From: Leptolyngbyaceae cyanobacterium CSSed165cm_216
GTDB taxonomy: Bacteria; Cyanobacteriota; Cyanobacteriia; Phormidesmidales; Phormidesmidaceae
DNA: 12,943 bases
Reading direction: 5' to 3'
Assembly: GCA_007135385.1 (NCBI GenBank)
Contig: SLIY01000396.1
Span: 1 to 12,943 of the forward strand
In this document: positions 6,720 to 12,943 of the stretch, in pieces
Numbering within the stretch: position 1 is the stretch's first letter
Layout of the letters: every line of letters starts with the position of its first letter
The notes under the pieces: model-generated
Told to the model about the DNA's origin: nothing
Seen by the model: only the letters and a program-made list of their open reading frames with translations
Databases searched by the model: none
Position numbers and translations under genes: made by a program

Positions 6720-8410
6720 TAGGCCGACTCCTCCTCGTCTGAGGAATCTAACCGAGGAGCCGATGGCTTGGCCTCAAAGGCGGAGCAATACCCTTCAGGG
6801 CTGACCTGAAATCCGCACAGGGGCGAGGCGGGATTGCGGCAATAGCCCTGCCGCAGATGACGACAGCGACGACAACTGTCGGGCCGGGTGAGGTCGTCAT
6901 CGTTGCCGACAGCCCGCAGTAACTCCCGCTGACTGATGCCTTTGATCACCAGTTCGTCTCCTTGCCACCGGGCCTGGACCATGCCCGTGTCGGCAAAGCG
7001 TCGCCAGCGAGGATCGTCGGCGATCGCGGGGGGAAGTTGCACCTGCAGGGTCTCATCGGTTTCGGTGATGTCCCCCTCGAAGACGGGTTCTGGGGCAGCG
7101 GGCTGAATGAAGCGATCGCCGATCGGAAATTCTACCCGTTTGCCCGCCGAGGGGAGGTGCAGTTGATAGCGAGTTTGTAGCTCCTCTAGACCGGCTAGAT
7201 CAGCCAGGTGAGACGGTTTACCGTGGACAAAGGCGATGTGCTGGGGACGCAGGTTGTGAATCAGTTGGGTGGTGCCGGCGCGATCGCAGTGGGTGGTCAA
7301 CTGATAGGTATCCAGCTGCACCTGGCCTGACTCCATTTCCGGCCCTAGGGTTTGCAGCCAGTCCAGGGTGCGCTCGGCCTCGAAGTCCGTAGCCACCAGC
7401 ACTGTATTGGCCACATCAGCCGCAAAGTCTTCTGGTAACAACACTGTCCATGGATAGGGGGATGAGCGACAGTAGGTACTGAGGTCAGCATCCCGGTGAC
7501 CAATCACAATACAAGGGGTGTCAGCACAGGGGTGATCCCCTGGTCTCAGGCGGCGAATGCGGGGCAAAATCCGCTCATCCCAAAACAGTGGCTGATGGCG
7601 GGCAAAATTTTGCACGCTGCTGGGGAAATAGGGCATCAACTCCAGATACAGGTCACAGCCAGCAGCCACTGTCGGATCAACCCAAACAGTGACATCCTTG
7701 CCCGTGAATTGATGGTGGCTGCGCAACAACATCACCAGTTCTTGGCCGATGCCCAGGGTGGGGGTGGGCAATAGCACTGAACGCCGCTCTTGCAACAGGT
7801 GGTTAATCGTAGCGGCCAACTGGTTTTCTTGCTGACGCCGATGGGGGTGTTGGGCTGTACCGTCACTGCCCTCAACAATCAGCACATCAGGCTTGAGCCC
7901 CCTCAGATCTTCTAGGGGTAGGCCATCCACCAGGCGGGAATTAGAAATAAAAAAATCCCCTGCATAAAACAGGGTGTAAGCCCGCTGGGGGGTGGTGTAG
8001 GTGAGTAAAGCACAGGCGGCCCCCGGTAAATGACCGGCTGGCCACAGTTGAATGGTTAAATCATCCGCCAAACTAATAGGGGTATGCCATGGCAAGGCCT
8101 GGCCCAGATGAGGGGGCACCGTATCCTTCTGGTTCAGCCAATTCAGAGGCAATAGTTGGGCCGTCACCTCGCTGCTGTAGATCGGCACATGGGGAAACCT
8201 CTGGTTGAAGGCCAAGACGCCACGGGCATGATCGCTGTGGGCATGGCTGCAAAATAAGAAATCAACGGCCCCGATGTCAGCCGCAGTCAAGGCGGCAAGA
8301 TCCGCTAGCCCACAGTCTAAGAGCACCCGCCTAGGTCCCAGTTGAACCTCTAGGCATATGCCTTCTTGACCATGGCCCACAGCATAGGGAAAGCAGGCCA
8401 CCTCGCTCAC
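6719..8410 (-). CDS. MBL-fold beta-CASP ribonuclease with C-terminal cysteine cluster
   Basis: A 563-residue protein of the metallo-beta-lactamase/beta-CASP nuclease group, which cuts RNA (RNase J and CPSF73 relatives) with two zinc ions in the cytoplasm. Visible motifs: HAHSDH (56-61), His127 in AGHLPGA, Asp152 in YAGDFF; beta-CASP motif A Glu180 (VEGSDG), motif B His374 (TTHCDRAGT), motif C His396 (FVHGKPSH). All catalytic positions are therefore present. After the nuclease core comes an unassigned region about 445-505, then five cysteines with spacing CX2CX7CX7CX9C (513, 516, 524, 532, 542), ending GYCSAFE. Such clusters bind zinc or an iron-sulphur centre; which one is unknown. The start is GTG 8408-8410; a GTG three codons later is possible. 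The 40-residue membrane protein lies 107 bases upstream on the same strand. Nucleic-acid target is inference. Confidence 0.88.
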   Translation of the reverse strand: MSEVACFPYAVGHGQEGICLEVQLGPRRVLLDCGLADLAALTAADIGAVDFLFCSHAHSDHARGVLAFNQRFPHVPIYSSEVTAQLLPLNWLNQKDTVPPHLGQALPWHTPISLADDLTIQLWPAGHLPGAACALLTYTTPQRAYTLFYAGDFFISNSRLVDGLPLEDLRGLKPDVLIVEGSDGTAQHPHRRQQENQLAATINHLLQERRSVLLPTPTLGIGQELVMLLRSHHQFTGKDVTVWVDPTVAAGCDLYLELMPYFPSSVQNFARHQPLFWDERILPRIRRLRPGDHPCADTPCIVIGHRDADLSTYCRSSPYPWTVLLPEDFAADVANTVLVATDFEAERTLDWLQTLGPEMESGQVQLDTYQLTTHCDRAGTTQLIHNLRPQHIAFVHGKPSHLADLAGLEELQTRYQLHLPSAGKRVEFPIGDRFIQPAAPEPVFEGDITETDETLQVQLPPAIADDPRWRRFADTGMVQARWQGDELVIKGISQRELLRAVGNDDDLTRPDSCRRCRHLRQGYCRNPASPLCGFQVSPEGYCSAFEAKPSAPRLDSSDEEESA

Positions 8411-8439
8411 GATGTCGTTATCCCCCCCGTACTCGCACC

Positions 8440-8445
8440 ATTGTA
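8440..8445 (-). promoter_or_regulatory. Possible -10 element of the nuclease gene
   Basis: TACAAT on the minus strand, 30 bases before the GTG start. No good -35 is visible at 16-18 bases upstream, so this is a weak call. Confidence 0.3.
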
Positions 8446-8517
8446 CTTATCCTACTAGACCACCCTGGAATCACCGATTGCCGAGTGGGGATATCGAGCC
8501 GTTGGGATCAGACTGGC

Positions 8518-8640
8518 CTAGTGAGCTGAACCATTGCCGTGATAGTCGTCGGTATCGTAAAAGCCGTTTTTGGTGCCAAAAAACAGGGTGGCTACCACAA
8601 ATACCCCGGTCAGGATGGCTAAAACAAGTTTGATGTCCAT
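8518..8640 (-). CDS. 40-residue single-span membrane protein, function unknown
   Basis: ATG at 8638-8640 to TAG at 8518-8520. The sequence is MDIKLVLAILTGVFVVATLF followed by a polar, acidic tail with GTKNGFYDTDDYHGNG. A single membrane span covers about residues 4-22, with a short N-terminus and an 18-residue acidic C-terminus containing Tyr, Asp and His. The clean hydrophobic/polar split and lack of frame errors suggest a real gene; it resembles in style the small membrane proteins of cyanobacterial thylakoid complexes, but I cannot match it to a named subunit. The open frame can be extended to a GTG at 8704-8706, but that region holds a good promoter (8649-8677), so ATG 8640 is preferred. 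No ribosome-binding site precedes it. It is upstream of, and on the same strand as, the beta-CASP nuclease. Confidence 0.72.
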   Translation of the reverse strand: MDIKLVLAILTGVFVVATLFFGTKNGFYDTDDYHGNGSAH

Positions 8641-8948
8641 AAATGTTAAATGTAGATAAAGGTTTGCTCTATGCCAAGTCCAGCTCTGGATCTGGAATTT
8701 TCCCACAGGCAGAACTCCAGGTCTGGGTTTGGATTTGGCTTAGATAGCCCAGCCGTACAGACTACGGCCAGAGCTGATACCCAACTTGAATACTCGGAGA
8801 TTGACCAGCCAGGGCAATGTCCTTGACTCAGTTTACGGTTTCAGGGGCATTGGCCCAACTTATCCTAGCAAGGGGACCCGCTAGTGGGAATACCAGATAG
8901 CTAATCTTGGGCTATGTCTAATGATGTTGTTGTGCCATTGTCGAAACC
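8641..8948. other. Divergent spacer between the 40-residue protein and the DNA glycosylase
   Basis: About 308 bases. It holds the TTGGCA/TACATT promoter described separately and short CCAG/TGGA-rich repeats around 8679-8735 (CCAGCTCTGGATCTGGAATT and a looser second version). No further gene is supported. A TTGACT at 8823-8828 has no matching -10, so the promoter of the glycosylase is not assigned. Confidence 0.4.
8649..8677 (-). promoter_or_regulatory. Promoter almost touching the ATG of the 40-residue protein
   Basis: TTGGCA (8672-8677) and TACATT (8649-8654) are separated by exactly 17 bases on the minus strand. Transcription would start near 8642, two or so bases before the ATG at 8640, which together with the missing ribosome-binding site suggests a leaderless mRNA. 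Confidence 0.5.
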
Positions 8949-9578
8949 ATGGGCGATCGCGCGCTCCCTTCCCCCAGCAGCCCGCCTAGGCTGATTGAAC
9001 CAACCTGGCTCAGTCGCTGTTCGCGGCAGGTGGCCCCCGACCTGTTGGGGTGTCGGCTCATGCGTCGCTGGCCCGATGGCCGTCAGCTGACAGGCATTAT
9101 CGTCGAAACCGAAGCCTACACCGCTGGAGACCCGGCCTGCCATGCCTACCGTCGGGAAACCCCCCGCAACCGGGTGATGTTTGGCCCTGCAGGGTACAGC
9201 TATGTATATTTAATCTATGGTATGTACCACTGCTTTAATGTGGTCACCGATGGCGATCGCGTTCCCAGTGCCGTGCTGGTGCGGGCCATCGAGCTAGACA
9301 CAATTCCCCCCTGGCTCCAGGGCTATCGCCGCGAAAGGTCAGACCGCTGGGGGGCTGGTCCCGGTAAGCTGTGTCAGCTATTGGACATTGATCGCAGCCT
9401 CACCGCAGCCCCCCTGGCTCCCCAAAGTGGTCTTTGGCTAGAGCACCGCTGCCCCGCCGGGCAAGACCGCTTCAGCCCTGGGGCGATCACCCAGACCACC
9501 CGCATTGGCCTCACCCAGGGGGCCGATCTGCCCTGGCGTTGGTACATCACCGCCTCAAAATCAGTATCCAAGCGATGA
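8949..9578 (+). CDS. DNA-3-methyladenine glycosylase (AAG/MPG family)
   Basis: A 209-residue monofunctional base-excision repair enzyme that flips out and removes alkylated or deaminated purines such as 3-methyladenine and hypoxanthine. The family landmarks are complete: IVETEAY (51-57), with catalytic Glu55 and base-contacting Tyr57; His65 in ACHAYRRETPRN; YVYLIYGMYHCFNVV (85-99), which carries the intercalating tyrosine and an asparagine in the base pocket; and GAGPGKLCQ (136-143) for DNA contact. Length matches bacterial members, which lack the long N-terminus of the animal enzyme. The ATG at 8949 has no strong ribosome-binding site, and no alternative in-frame start lies nearby. It starts inside a HIP1 octamer (GCGATCGC). 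Its stop is 5 bases from the stop of the convergent lipoprotein gene, so no separate terminator fits between them. Confidence 0.92.
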   Translation: MGDRALPSPSSPPRLIEPTWLSRCSRQVAPDLLGCRLMRRWPDGRQLTGIIVETEAYTAGDPACHAYRRETPRNRVMFGPAGYSYVYLIYGMYHCFNVVTDGDRVPSAVLVRAIELDTIPPWLQGYRRERSDRWGAGPGKLCQLLDIDRSLTAAPLAPQSGLWLEHRCPAGQDRFSPGAITQTTRIGLTQGADLPWRWYITASKSVSKR

Positions 9579-9583
9579 TTTCC

Positions 9584-10180
9584 CTACAAGATCAGCCGAT
9601 GGCCACGATTGGTGAAGTCCACCGCCTCAATCTCCCAGTCTGGATGGTTGACTAGGGTTTCTTTGAGGCTACCTAGCATCGCCTTTTGCTCACATAACGA
9701 CAGGGAATTGAGCACCCGTCGTGACGTGCGGGCCACCCGCAGGTCAATGGTGACGATTTTGGTGTCTGGGTCCACCGTCACCCGATAGCCTGAGAGGGTA
9801 AATTCTGGAAACGGCTGCTCGGCCAAAATCAGGGCCACCGTTTGGTCTAGGGCCCCGGCCTCGGCCACCTGCACCGGCTCCGGCTGGTATCCTTCACAGT
9901 CTGACGTCAGGCGATAGACCATCACAGTGGTGGCGTTCTCGGGTACCGTCCATTGTCGCCCCTGGCTGTGGGTGACTTGAGCCGCCTGCTGCAAGTCATC
10001 GGCGGGATTGGGCATCGACCGAAACATCACTTCCCCAGTCGCTTCCCCACTGGTCTCACCCTCCCAGCCAACACCACACCCGGCCAACATCAGCCCCAGC
10101 AACAACGCCCCCATCCCCTCCCGGCCCCAGTTCCAGGTATGGTGATGACGGACTTGAACAGGGTTAAGGCAACGGACCAT
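9584..10180 (-). CDS. GerMN-like lipoprotein
   Basis: A 198-residue protein (from ATG 10178-10180) with a 22-residue N-region, a hydrophobic stretch MGALLLGLMLAGC and a lipobox LAGC with lipidated Cys35, so it should be anchored to the outer face of the inner membrane or to the outer membrane. The mature part (about 85-198) has the run of beta-strands and a helix seen in GerMN domains: TVMVYRL, a mid-domain IVTIDLRV, then a helix before LKETLVNHPDWEIEAVDF. GerMN domains occur in spore-germination and other cell-envelope proteins; the function in cyanobacteria is unknown. Two cysteines (95 and 163) could form a disulphide. The frame runs on upstream into antisense pyrB, which is not credible. 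ATG 10180 has GGGAG (10189-10193) 8 bases upstream; ATG 10114 is the alternative but its purine run is too close. GerMN assignment is by eye. Confidence 0.72.
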   Translation of the reverse strand: MVRCLNPVQVRHHHTWNWGREGMGALLLGLMLAGCGVGWEGETSGEATGEVMFRSMPNPADDLQQAAQVTHSQGRQWTVPENATTVMVYRLTSDCEGYQPEPVQVAEAGALDQTVALILAEQPFPEFTLSGYRVTVDPDTKIVTIDLRVARTSRRVLNSLSLCEQKAMLGSLKETLVNHPDWEIEAVDFTNRGHRLIL

Positions 10181-11222
10181 GGTAGATACTCCCTGGAATC
10201 GACGACATGTGTTGTCTTTGGCCGATTTTACGGCGGCAGAGCTAGAAACGGTGATGCAGACGGCCGTGAGCTTTCGGGAGGTGCTGTCCCGGCGTACCCG
10301 TAAGGTACCGGCCCTACAGGGGGTGGTCGTAACCAACATGTTTTTTGAACCCTCCACCCGCACCCGCAGCAGCTTTGAACTGGCGGCCAAGCGCCTCTCG
10401 GCAGATGTGATTAATTTTGCCCCAGGTACGTCGTCCCTCAGCAAAGGGGAAACGATTCTGGATACCGCCAAAACCTATCTGGCGATGGGCACCAATCTGA
10501 TGGTGATTCGCCACCAGGAGGCGGGGGTACCGATGGCGATCGCAGTGGAAATGGATCGCCTCAAGACCGGGGTGGGGGTGTTGAACGGTGGAGATGGTCT
10601 CCATGCCCATCCTTCCCAGGCGCTCTTAGATCTATTCACACTGGGGTTGACCCTAAATCCGGATAACCCCAGTAGTAGCTTGTTGGCCGGTAAGAAAGTT
10701 GCCATTGTGGGGGATATTCTCCATTCTCGGGTTGCTCGCTCTAACCTGTGGAGCCTGACCGCCTGCGGGGCCGAAGTGCATCTGGCGGCACCGCCCACCC
10801 TGTTGCCTCCTGGTTTTGGGCAAGCGTTTGTGGACCAGTGTCCGTTGGGAATCCGCCGCTCCATTACCCAGCACAATACGCTGGCCCCGGCCCTCGAGGG
10901 AGCCGATTTTGTCATGACCCTGCGGTTACAAAAGGAGCGTATGACCCAACATCTGCTGCCCAGCCTGCGGGAATATCACCAGGGGTTTGGGATTACCCGC
11001 GATCGCCTTGCCCCCTGTCAGCCCACGGTCAAAGTGCTGCACCCTGGGCCAGTGAATCGGGGGGTGGAAATTAGCTCTGACCTGATGGATGACCCCCGCT
11101 TCAGTTTAATTAGCGAACAGGTAACCAGCGGCGTCGCGGTGCGTATGGCCCTGTTGTATCTGATGGGCTTTGGCCAGGTGGGTGACAAGCTTGAGACGGC
11201 TAATGTTGGTGCTGGGTTGTAG
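10179..11222 (+). CDS. pyrB: Aspartate carbamoyltransferase catalytic subunit
   Basis: A 347-residue enzyme that joins carbamoyl phosphate and aspartate to give N-carbamoylaspartate, the first committed step of pyrimidine synthesis. Active-site motifs are all visible: FFEPSTRTRSSFE (55-67) for carbamoyl phosphate, Lys89 in SLSKGET, HPSQALLDLF (144-153), Arg184 in ILHSRVARSN, RLQKERM (249-255) for aspartate, and LHPGPVNRG (287-295). The length is somewhat above the E. coli catalytic chain, as is usual in cyanobacteria. No regulatory pyrI gene is seen nearby. The start MVDTPWNRRHVLSL matches the typical family N-terminus; AAGG (10166-10169) lies 9 bases upstream. Its start codon shares two bases with the start codon of the divergent lipoprotein gene, so its promoter must lie inside that gene. 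Confidence 0.97.
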   Translation: MVDTPWNRRHVLSLADFTAAELETVMQTAVSFREVLSRRTRKVPALQGVVVTNMFFEPSTRTRSSFELAAKRLSADVINFAPGTSSLSKGETILDTAKTYLAMGTNLMVIRHQEAGVPMAIAVEMDRLKTGVGVLNGGDGLHAHPSQALLDLFTLGLTLNPDNPSSSLLAGKKVAIVGDILHSRVARSNLWSLTACGAEVHLAAPPTLLPPGFGQAFVDQCPLGIRRSITQHNTLAPALEGADFVMTLRLQKERMTQHLLPSLREYHQGFGITRDRLAPCQPTVKVLHPGPVNRGVEISSDLMDDPRFSLISEQVTSGVAVRMALLYLMGFGQVGDKLETANVGAGL

Positions 11223-11489
11223 GGGGGAGGTGTAGGGGCGTACATGGGTGTCCGCCCTGGCGGGGAATGGGGGAGGTGGAGAAGTTTTGAGTTTTGAGTT
11301 TTGAATTTTGTAGGGCTTTGCCCTTCCCGAGGGATATTTTGGATTCGTAGTGTGGGTTAGGCGGGCGGGGTCAGGACGATCGCCAGGTCTCTTACATGCC
11401 GCCGTAACCCACGAGTGAGGGATGGGTGTAGACTCAAGCGGCTTCCCGTAGAGTAGGGGTGATGGGTGGATGGGGGAGGTGAAGGTGAC
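11223..11489. repeat. Repeat copy B after pyrB, inverse to copy A
   Basis: Between the convergent pyrB and ydcF-like genes. Read on the minus strand it contains, in the order of copy A: hairpin arm CGTGGGTTACGGCGG (11399-11413), arm CCGCCTAACCCAC (11352-11364), GGGAAGGGCAAAGCCCTAC (11310-11328) and an AAAACTC-rich block. It also has the CCCCGCCAGGGCGGACA element (11250-11266), which in copy A precedes the hairpin instead. On the plus strand the AT block is GTTTTGA three times in tandem (11284-11304) plus one degenerate unit. No gene is supported here. Confidence 0.75.
11352..11413. repeat. Long imperfect hairpin of repeat copy B
   Basis: GTGGGTTAGGCGG (11352-11364) pairs with CCGCCGTAACCCACG (11399-11413) with one bulge around a 34-base loop. 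It could act as a terminator-like structure for both pyrB and the ydcF-like gene. Confidence 0.7.
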
Positions 11490-12290
11490 CTAGGGAAAGC
11501 CTATGCGGATCAGTTGCCTGGAGATTAGGGGAGTTAGGGAAGTGCTAAAGCTGGGTTCAGGCACCTGCCGGGCAAAATAGCGCCCCATCAGGCCGTAGCT
11601 AATCAGCCCCCCCCATTCCCGAAAGACTAAAAAGCGCTGGCGATGCCGATCCAATTCCTGGGGCATGGGGCTGACATGGGGAACCACATCAAATCCCAGG
11701 CTGCGGAAAGTCCACACTGATCGGGCCATGTGGGGTGAGTCGGTTACCAAAATCAGCCGTTTGACCCCCTGAGGTTCCAGCAGGGCGGCCGTAAACTCAG
11801 CATTTTCATTAGTGGTAGCAGAACAGGGTTCGCCTTCAATGGCTGCTGGGGGCACACCAGCGGCCTCTAGCATTTGACTAATTTCTAGGGCGTCCCCCCG
11901 GCCACTGGCAAAGATTAGCGGTGCCCGTTGTTGCTGCCATAGATCGGCGGCCACCTGCACTCGGCTGGGTCGAAACTCGTGCCCCCGCCCCAGCACCACG
12001 ATGGCATCTGCGGGCTGTCCATCATCAGTTGCGATCAGCACCGCCAAGCCCCGGTCTCCTAGGCGAGCGGCCAAGGGCGTCATCATCATCAGGTAGGCTA
12101 GCAGCAGCCCCACCCCAACCAGACTGGTCTGGCGGTGGAAACGCCAGCCAGAAAATGCCCGGGGGGCGGCAATTAACGCCGCTAACAAAGGCAGTATCAG
12201 TTGCGGCTGCACTAGCACGTTGTAAAGACGCCAGGACAAACCACCCCAGCGCCCTGCCGCTGTGACCTGACAGGCTGATAGGTCAATCAT
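11490..12290 (-). CDS. YdcF family (DUF218) membrane protein
   Basis: A 266-residue protein with two N-terminal membrane spans, about 29-43 (PQLILPLLAALIAAP) and 56-74 (LVGVGLLLAYLMMMTPLAA), followed by a soluble DUF218 domain about 93-231. Family motifs: ADAIVVLGRGHEFRPSRV, IFASGRGDALEISQMLEAAGV, a TTNENAEF element, and ILVTDSPHMARSVWTFRSLG. Members include E. coli YdcF and the SanA/ElyC envelope proteins; biochemical function is mostly undefined, with an envelope or polysaccharide role suggested for some. The open frame can be extended by four codons to a TTG at 12302, but ATG 12288-12290 has GGAGGG (12295-12300) four bases upstream and is the clear start. It is convergent with pyrB and divergent from moaE. 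No partner gene hints at substrate. Confidence 0.85.
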   Translation of the reverse strand: MIDLSACQVTAAGRWGGLSWRLYNVLVQPQLILPLLAALIAAPRAFSGWRFHRQTSLVGVGLLLAYLMMMTPLAARLGDRGLAVLIATDDGQPADAIVVLGRGHEFRPSRVQVAADLWQQQRAPLIFASGRGDALEISQMLEAAGVPPAAIEGEPCSATTNENAEFTAALLEPQGVKRLILVTDSPHMARSVWTFRSLGFDVVPHVSPMPQELDRHRQRFLVFREWGGLISYGLMGRYFARQVPEPSFSTSLTPLISRQLIRIGFP

Positions 12291-12314
12291 ACGTCCCTCC
12301 AAGGTTTGTCCTGG

Positions 12315-12342
12315 TTACTCTATCGAGTACTCGCTAGTACTC
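12315..12342. promoter_or_regulatory. Operator-like TACTC repeats between ydcF-like gene and moaE
   Basis: TTACTC (12315-12320), GTACTC (12327-12332) and GTACTC (12337-12342) lie in a row; the middle unit is part of the perfect palindrome CGAGTACTCG (12324-12333), and AGTACTC recurs at exactly a 10-base step, one helix turn. The site lies about 35 bases upstream of the ydcF-like start, where a repressor could act. No known regulator motif is recognised. Confidence 0.4.
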
Positions 12343-12391
12343 AATGGCCGAAATAACTCACCTATTTGATCAGGCAGGAGCCCTTGCATGT

Positions 12392-12419
12392 GATCAGAAA
12401 TTCCTTTTCATCCTTCCAC
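12392..12419. repeat. Second copy of the GATCAG...ATCCTTCCAC repeat
   Basis: GATCAGAAATTCCTT (12392-12406) followed by ATCCTTCCAC (12410-12419) matches the blocks at 4809-4823 (one mismatch) and 4869-4878 (exact), but without the 45 bases that separate them there. Confidence 0.55.
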
Positions 12420-12446
12420 TTTTCTGTCCTAGTCACCCCGAACTAT

Positions 12447-12474
12447 TTGGCTGTCTGTTACCAACCATTAAGAT
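12447..12474 (+). promoter_or_regulatory. Candidate moaE promoter
   Basis: TTGGCT (12447-12452), 16-base spacer, TAAGAT (12469-12474). It would give a 5' leader of about 68 bases before the moaE ATG. The match is moderate; no molybdenum-cofactor riboswitch was recognised in the leader. Confidence 0.4.
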
Positions 12475-12548
12475 AAACAAGGACGTTTGAATCTGATGCA
12501 ATTTAGACGACACCACACGGTTTCTTGTTCATTCTGCAAGGGAGTCTT

Positions 12549-12943
12549 ATGGTCCTGACAGCGACTCAAACCACCGACAGCTTTCGCATTACCTTTGCCC
12601 CCCTATCCTTGGATGAGGCCTATGCCCTGGCGGATGCCCCGGCCAATGGGGCCGTGGTGGTGATGAGCGGCATGGTGCGGGACAATACCGACGGTAAGCC
12701 AGTGGTATCGCTGGAGTACCAGGCCTACGAACCGATGGCCCTGGAGGTCTTCAAACAGATTGCCGCTCAGATTCGGGTTACCTGGCCCCAGGTCACCCGG
12801 GTGGTGATTCACCACCGCACCGGCCAACTCACGGTGGGGGAAATTAGCGTGCTGGTGGCGGTGGGCTGCCCCCATCGCGGGGAGGCGTTTGCGGCCTGTC
12901 AATATGCGATCGACACGCTCAAGCACAATGCCCCGATCTGGAA
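12549..12943 (+). CDS. moaE: Molybdopterin synthase catalytic subunit (3' end cut by window)
   Basis: The large subunit of molybdopterin synthase, which with thiocarboxylated MoaD puts two sulphurs on cyclic pyranopterin monophosphate in molybdenum-cofactor synthesis. The 131 complete codons give GAVVVMSGMVRDNTDG (34-49), EYQAYEPMA (56-64), HHRTGQLTVGEISVLVAVG (88-106), PHRGEAFAACQYAIDTLK (108-125), then HNAPIW at the edge. Lys125 corresponds to the catalytic lysine of the E. coli enzyme (Lys119); the second key lysine, expected right after IW, is cut at its second base (AA). The ATG has AAGGGAG (12538-12544) four bases upstream. Its likely partner moaD or other moa genes would lie outside the window; upstream is the divergent ydcF-like gene. 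The first ten residues precede the domain and vary in the family. Confidence 0.95.
   Translation, partial: MVLTATQTTDSFRITFAPLSLDEAYALADAPANGAVVVMSGMVRDNTDGKPVVSLEYQAYEPMALEVFKQIAAQIRVTWPQVTRVVIHHRTGQLTVGEISVLVAVGCPHRGEAFAACQYAIDTLKHNAPIW

Noticed and set aside
6305..6742. 145-residue Pro-rich plus-strand frame
   Set aside because: It spans repeat copy A, the SPOR start and the nuclease 3' end; the composition is that of C-rich repeats, not of a protein.
9374..9571. Minus-strand frame inside the glycosylase gene
   Set aside because: It is a shadow of a well-supported gene and has no start signal or domain.
10181..10471. Long N-terminal extension of the lipoprotein frame
   Set aside because: It is wholly antisense to conserved pyrB codons, and the lipobox would be 132 residues from the start.
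12603..12926. His-rich minus-strand frame
   Set aside because: It is the antisense of moaE, whose family motifs are unmistakable.

Overview
The window looks like ordinary chromosome of a moderately GC-rich filamentous-type cyanobacterium. The strongest sign is the palindrome HIP1 (GCGATCGC), which I count 12 times in 12.9 kb, all inside coding sequence. Protein content agrees: a cyanobacterial-type aspartate carbamoyltransferase, a PspA/IM30 protein, a SPOR-domain protein with a cyanobacterial architecture, and intergenic short heptad repeats. I saw no phage, transposase, CRISPR, rRNA or tRNA sequence.

Left part (1-3733). A minus-strand amidohydrolase of the cytosine-deaminase type runs off the left edge. 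A 327-base gap follows, then a possible 28-residue membrane peptide whose stop overlaps the end of malate dehydrogenase (minus strand). Divergent from malate dehydrogenase is a 595-residue PAS-PAS-PAS-GGDEF diguanylate cyclase with an intact inhibitory site.

Middle part (3734-8640). Five features lie on the minus strand: PspA, a membrane-anchored SPOR-domain protein, an MBL/beta-CASP nuclease with a C-terminal cysteine cluster, and a 40-residue single-span membrane protein whose promoter sits almost on its ATG. A 400-base repeat-rich spacer separates the SPOR and nuclease genes.

Right part (8949-12943). A 3-methyladenine DNA glycosylase converges (5-base gap) on a GerMN-like lipoprotein, whose start codon overlaps the divergent start codon of pyrB in one CATG. 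After pyrB comes a second copy of the repeat seen near 6.6 kb, in inverse orientation, then a YdcF-family membrane protein (minus) and, divergently, moaE, cut by the right edge.

How they fit together: the genes serve separate housekeeping jobs (pyrimidine and malate metabolism, molybdenum cofactor, base repair, RNA turnover, membrane stress, envelope, c-di-GMP signalling). No multi-gene defence, biosynthetic or mobile system is evident. The points most worth a second look are the nuclease with its cysteine cluster, the small membrane protein with a likely leaderless transcript, the CATG start-codon overlap, and the two inverted copies of a composite repeat. All start sites and functions were judged by eye from the sequence; no database search was run.
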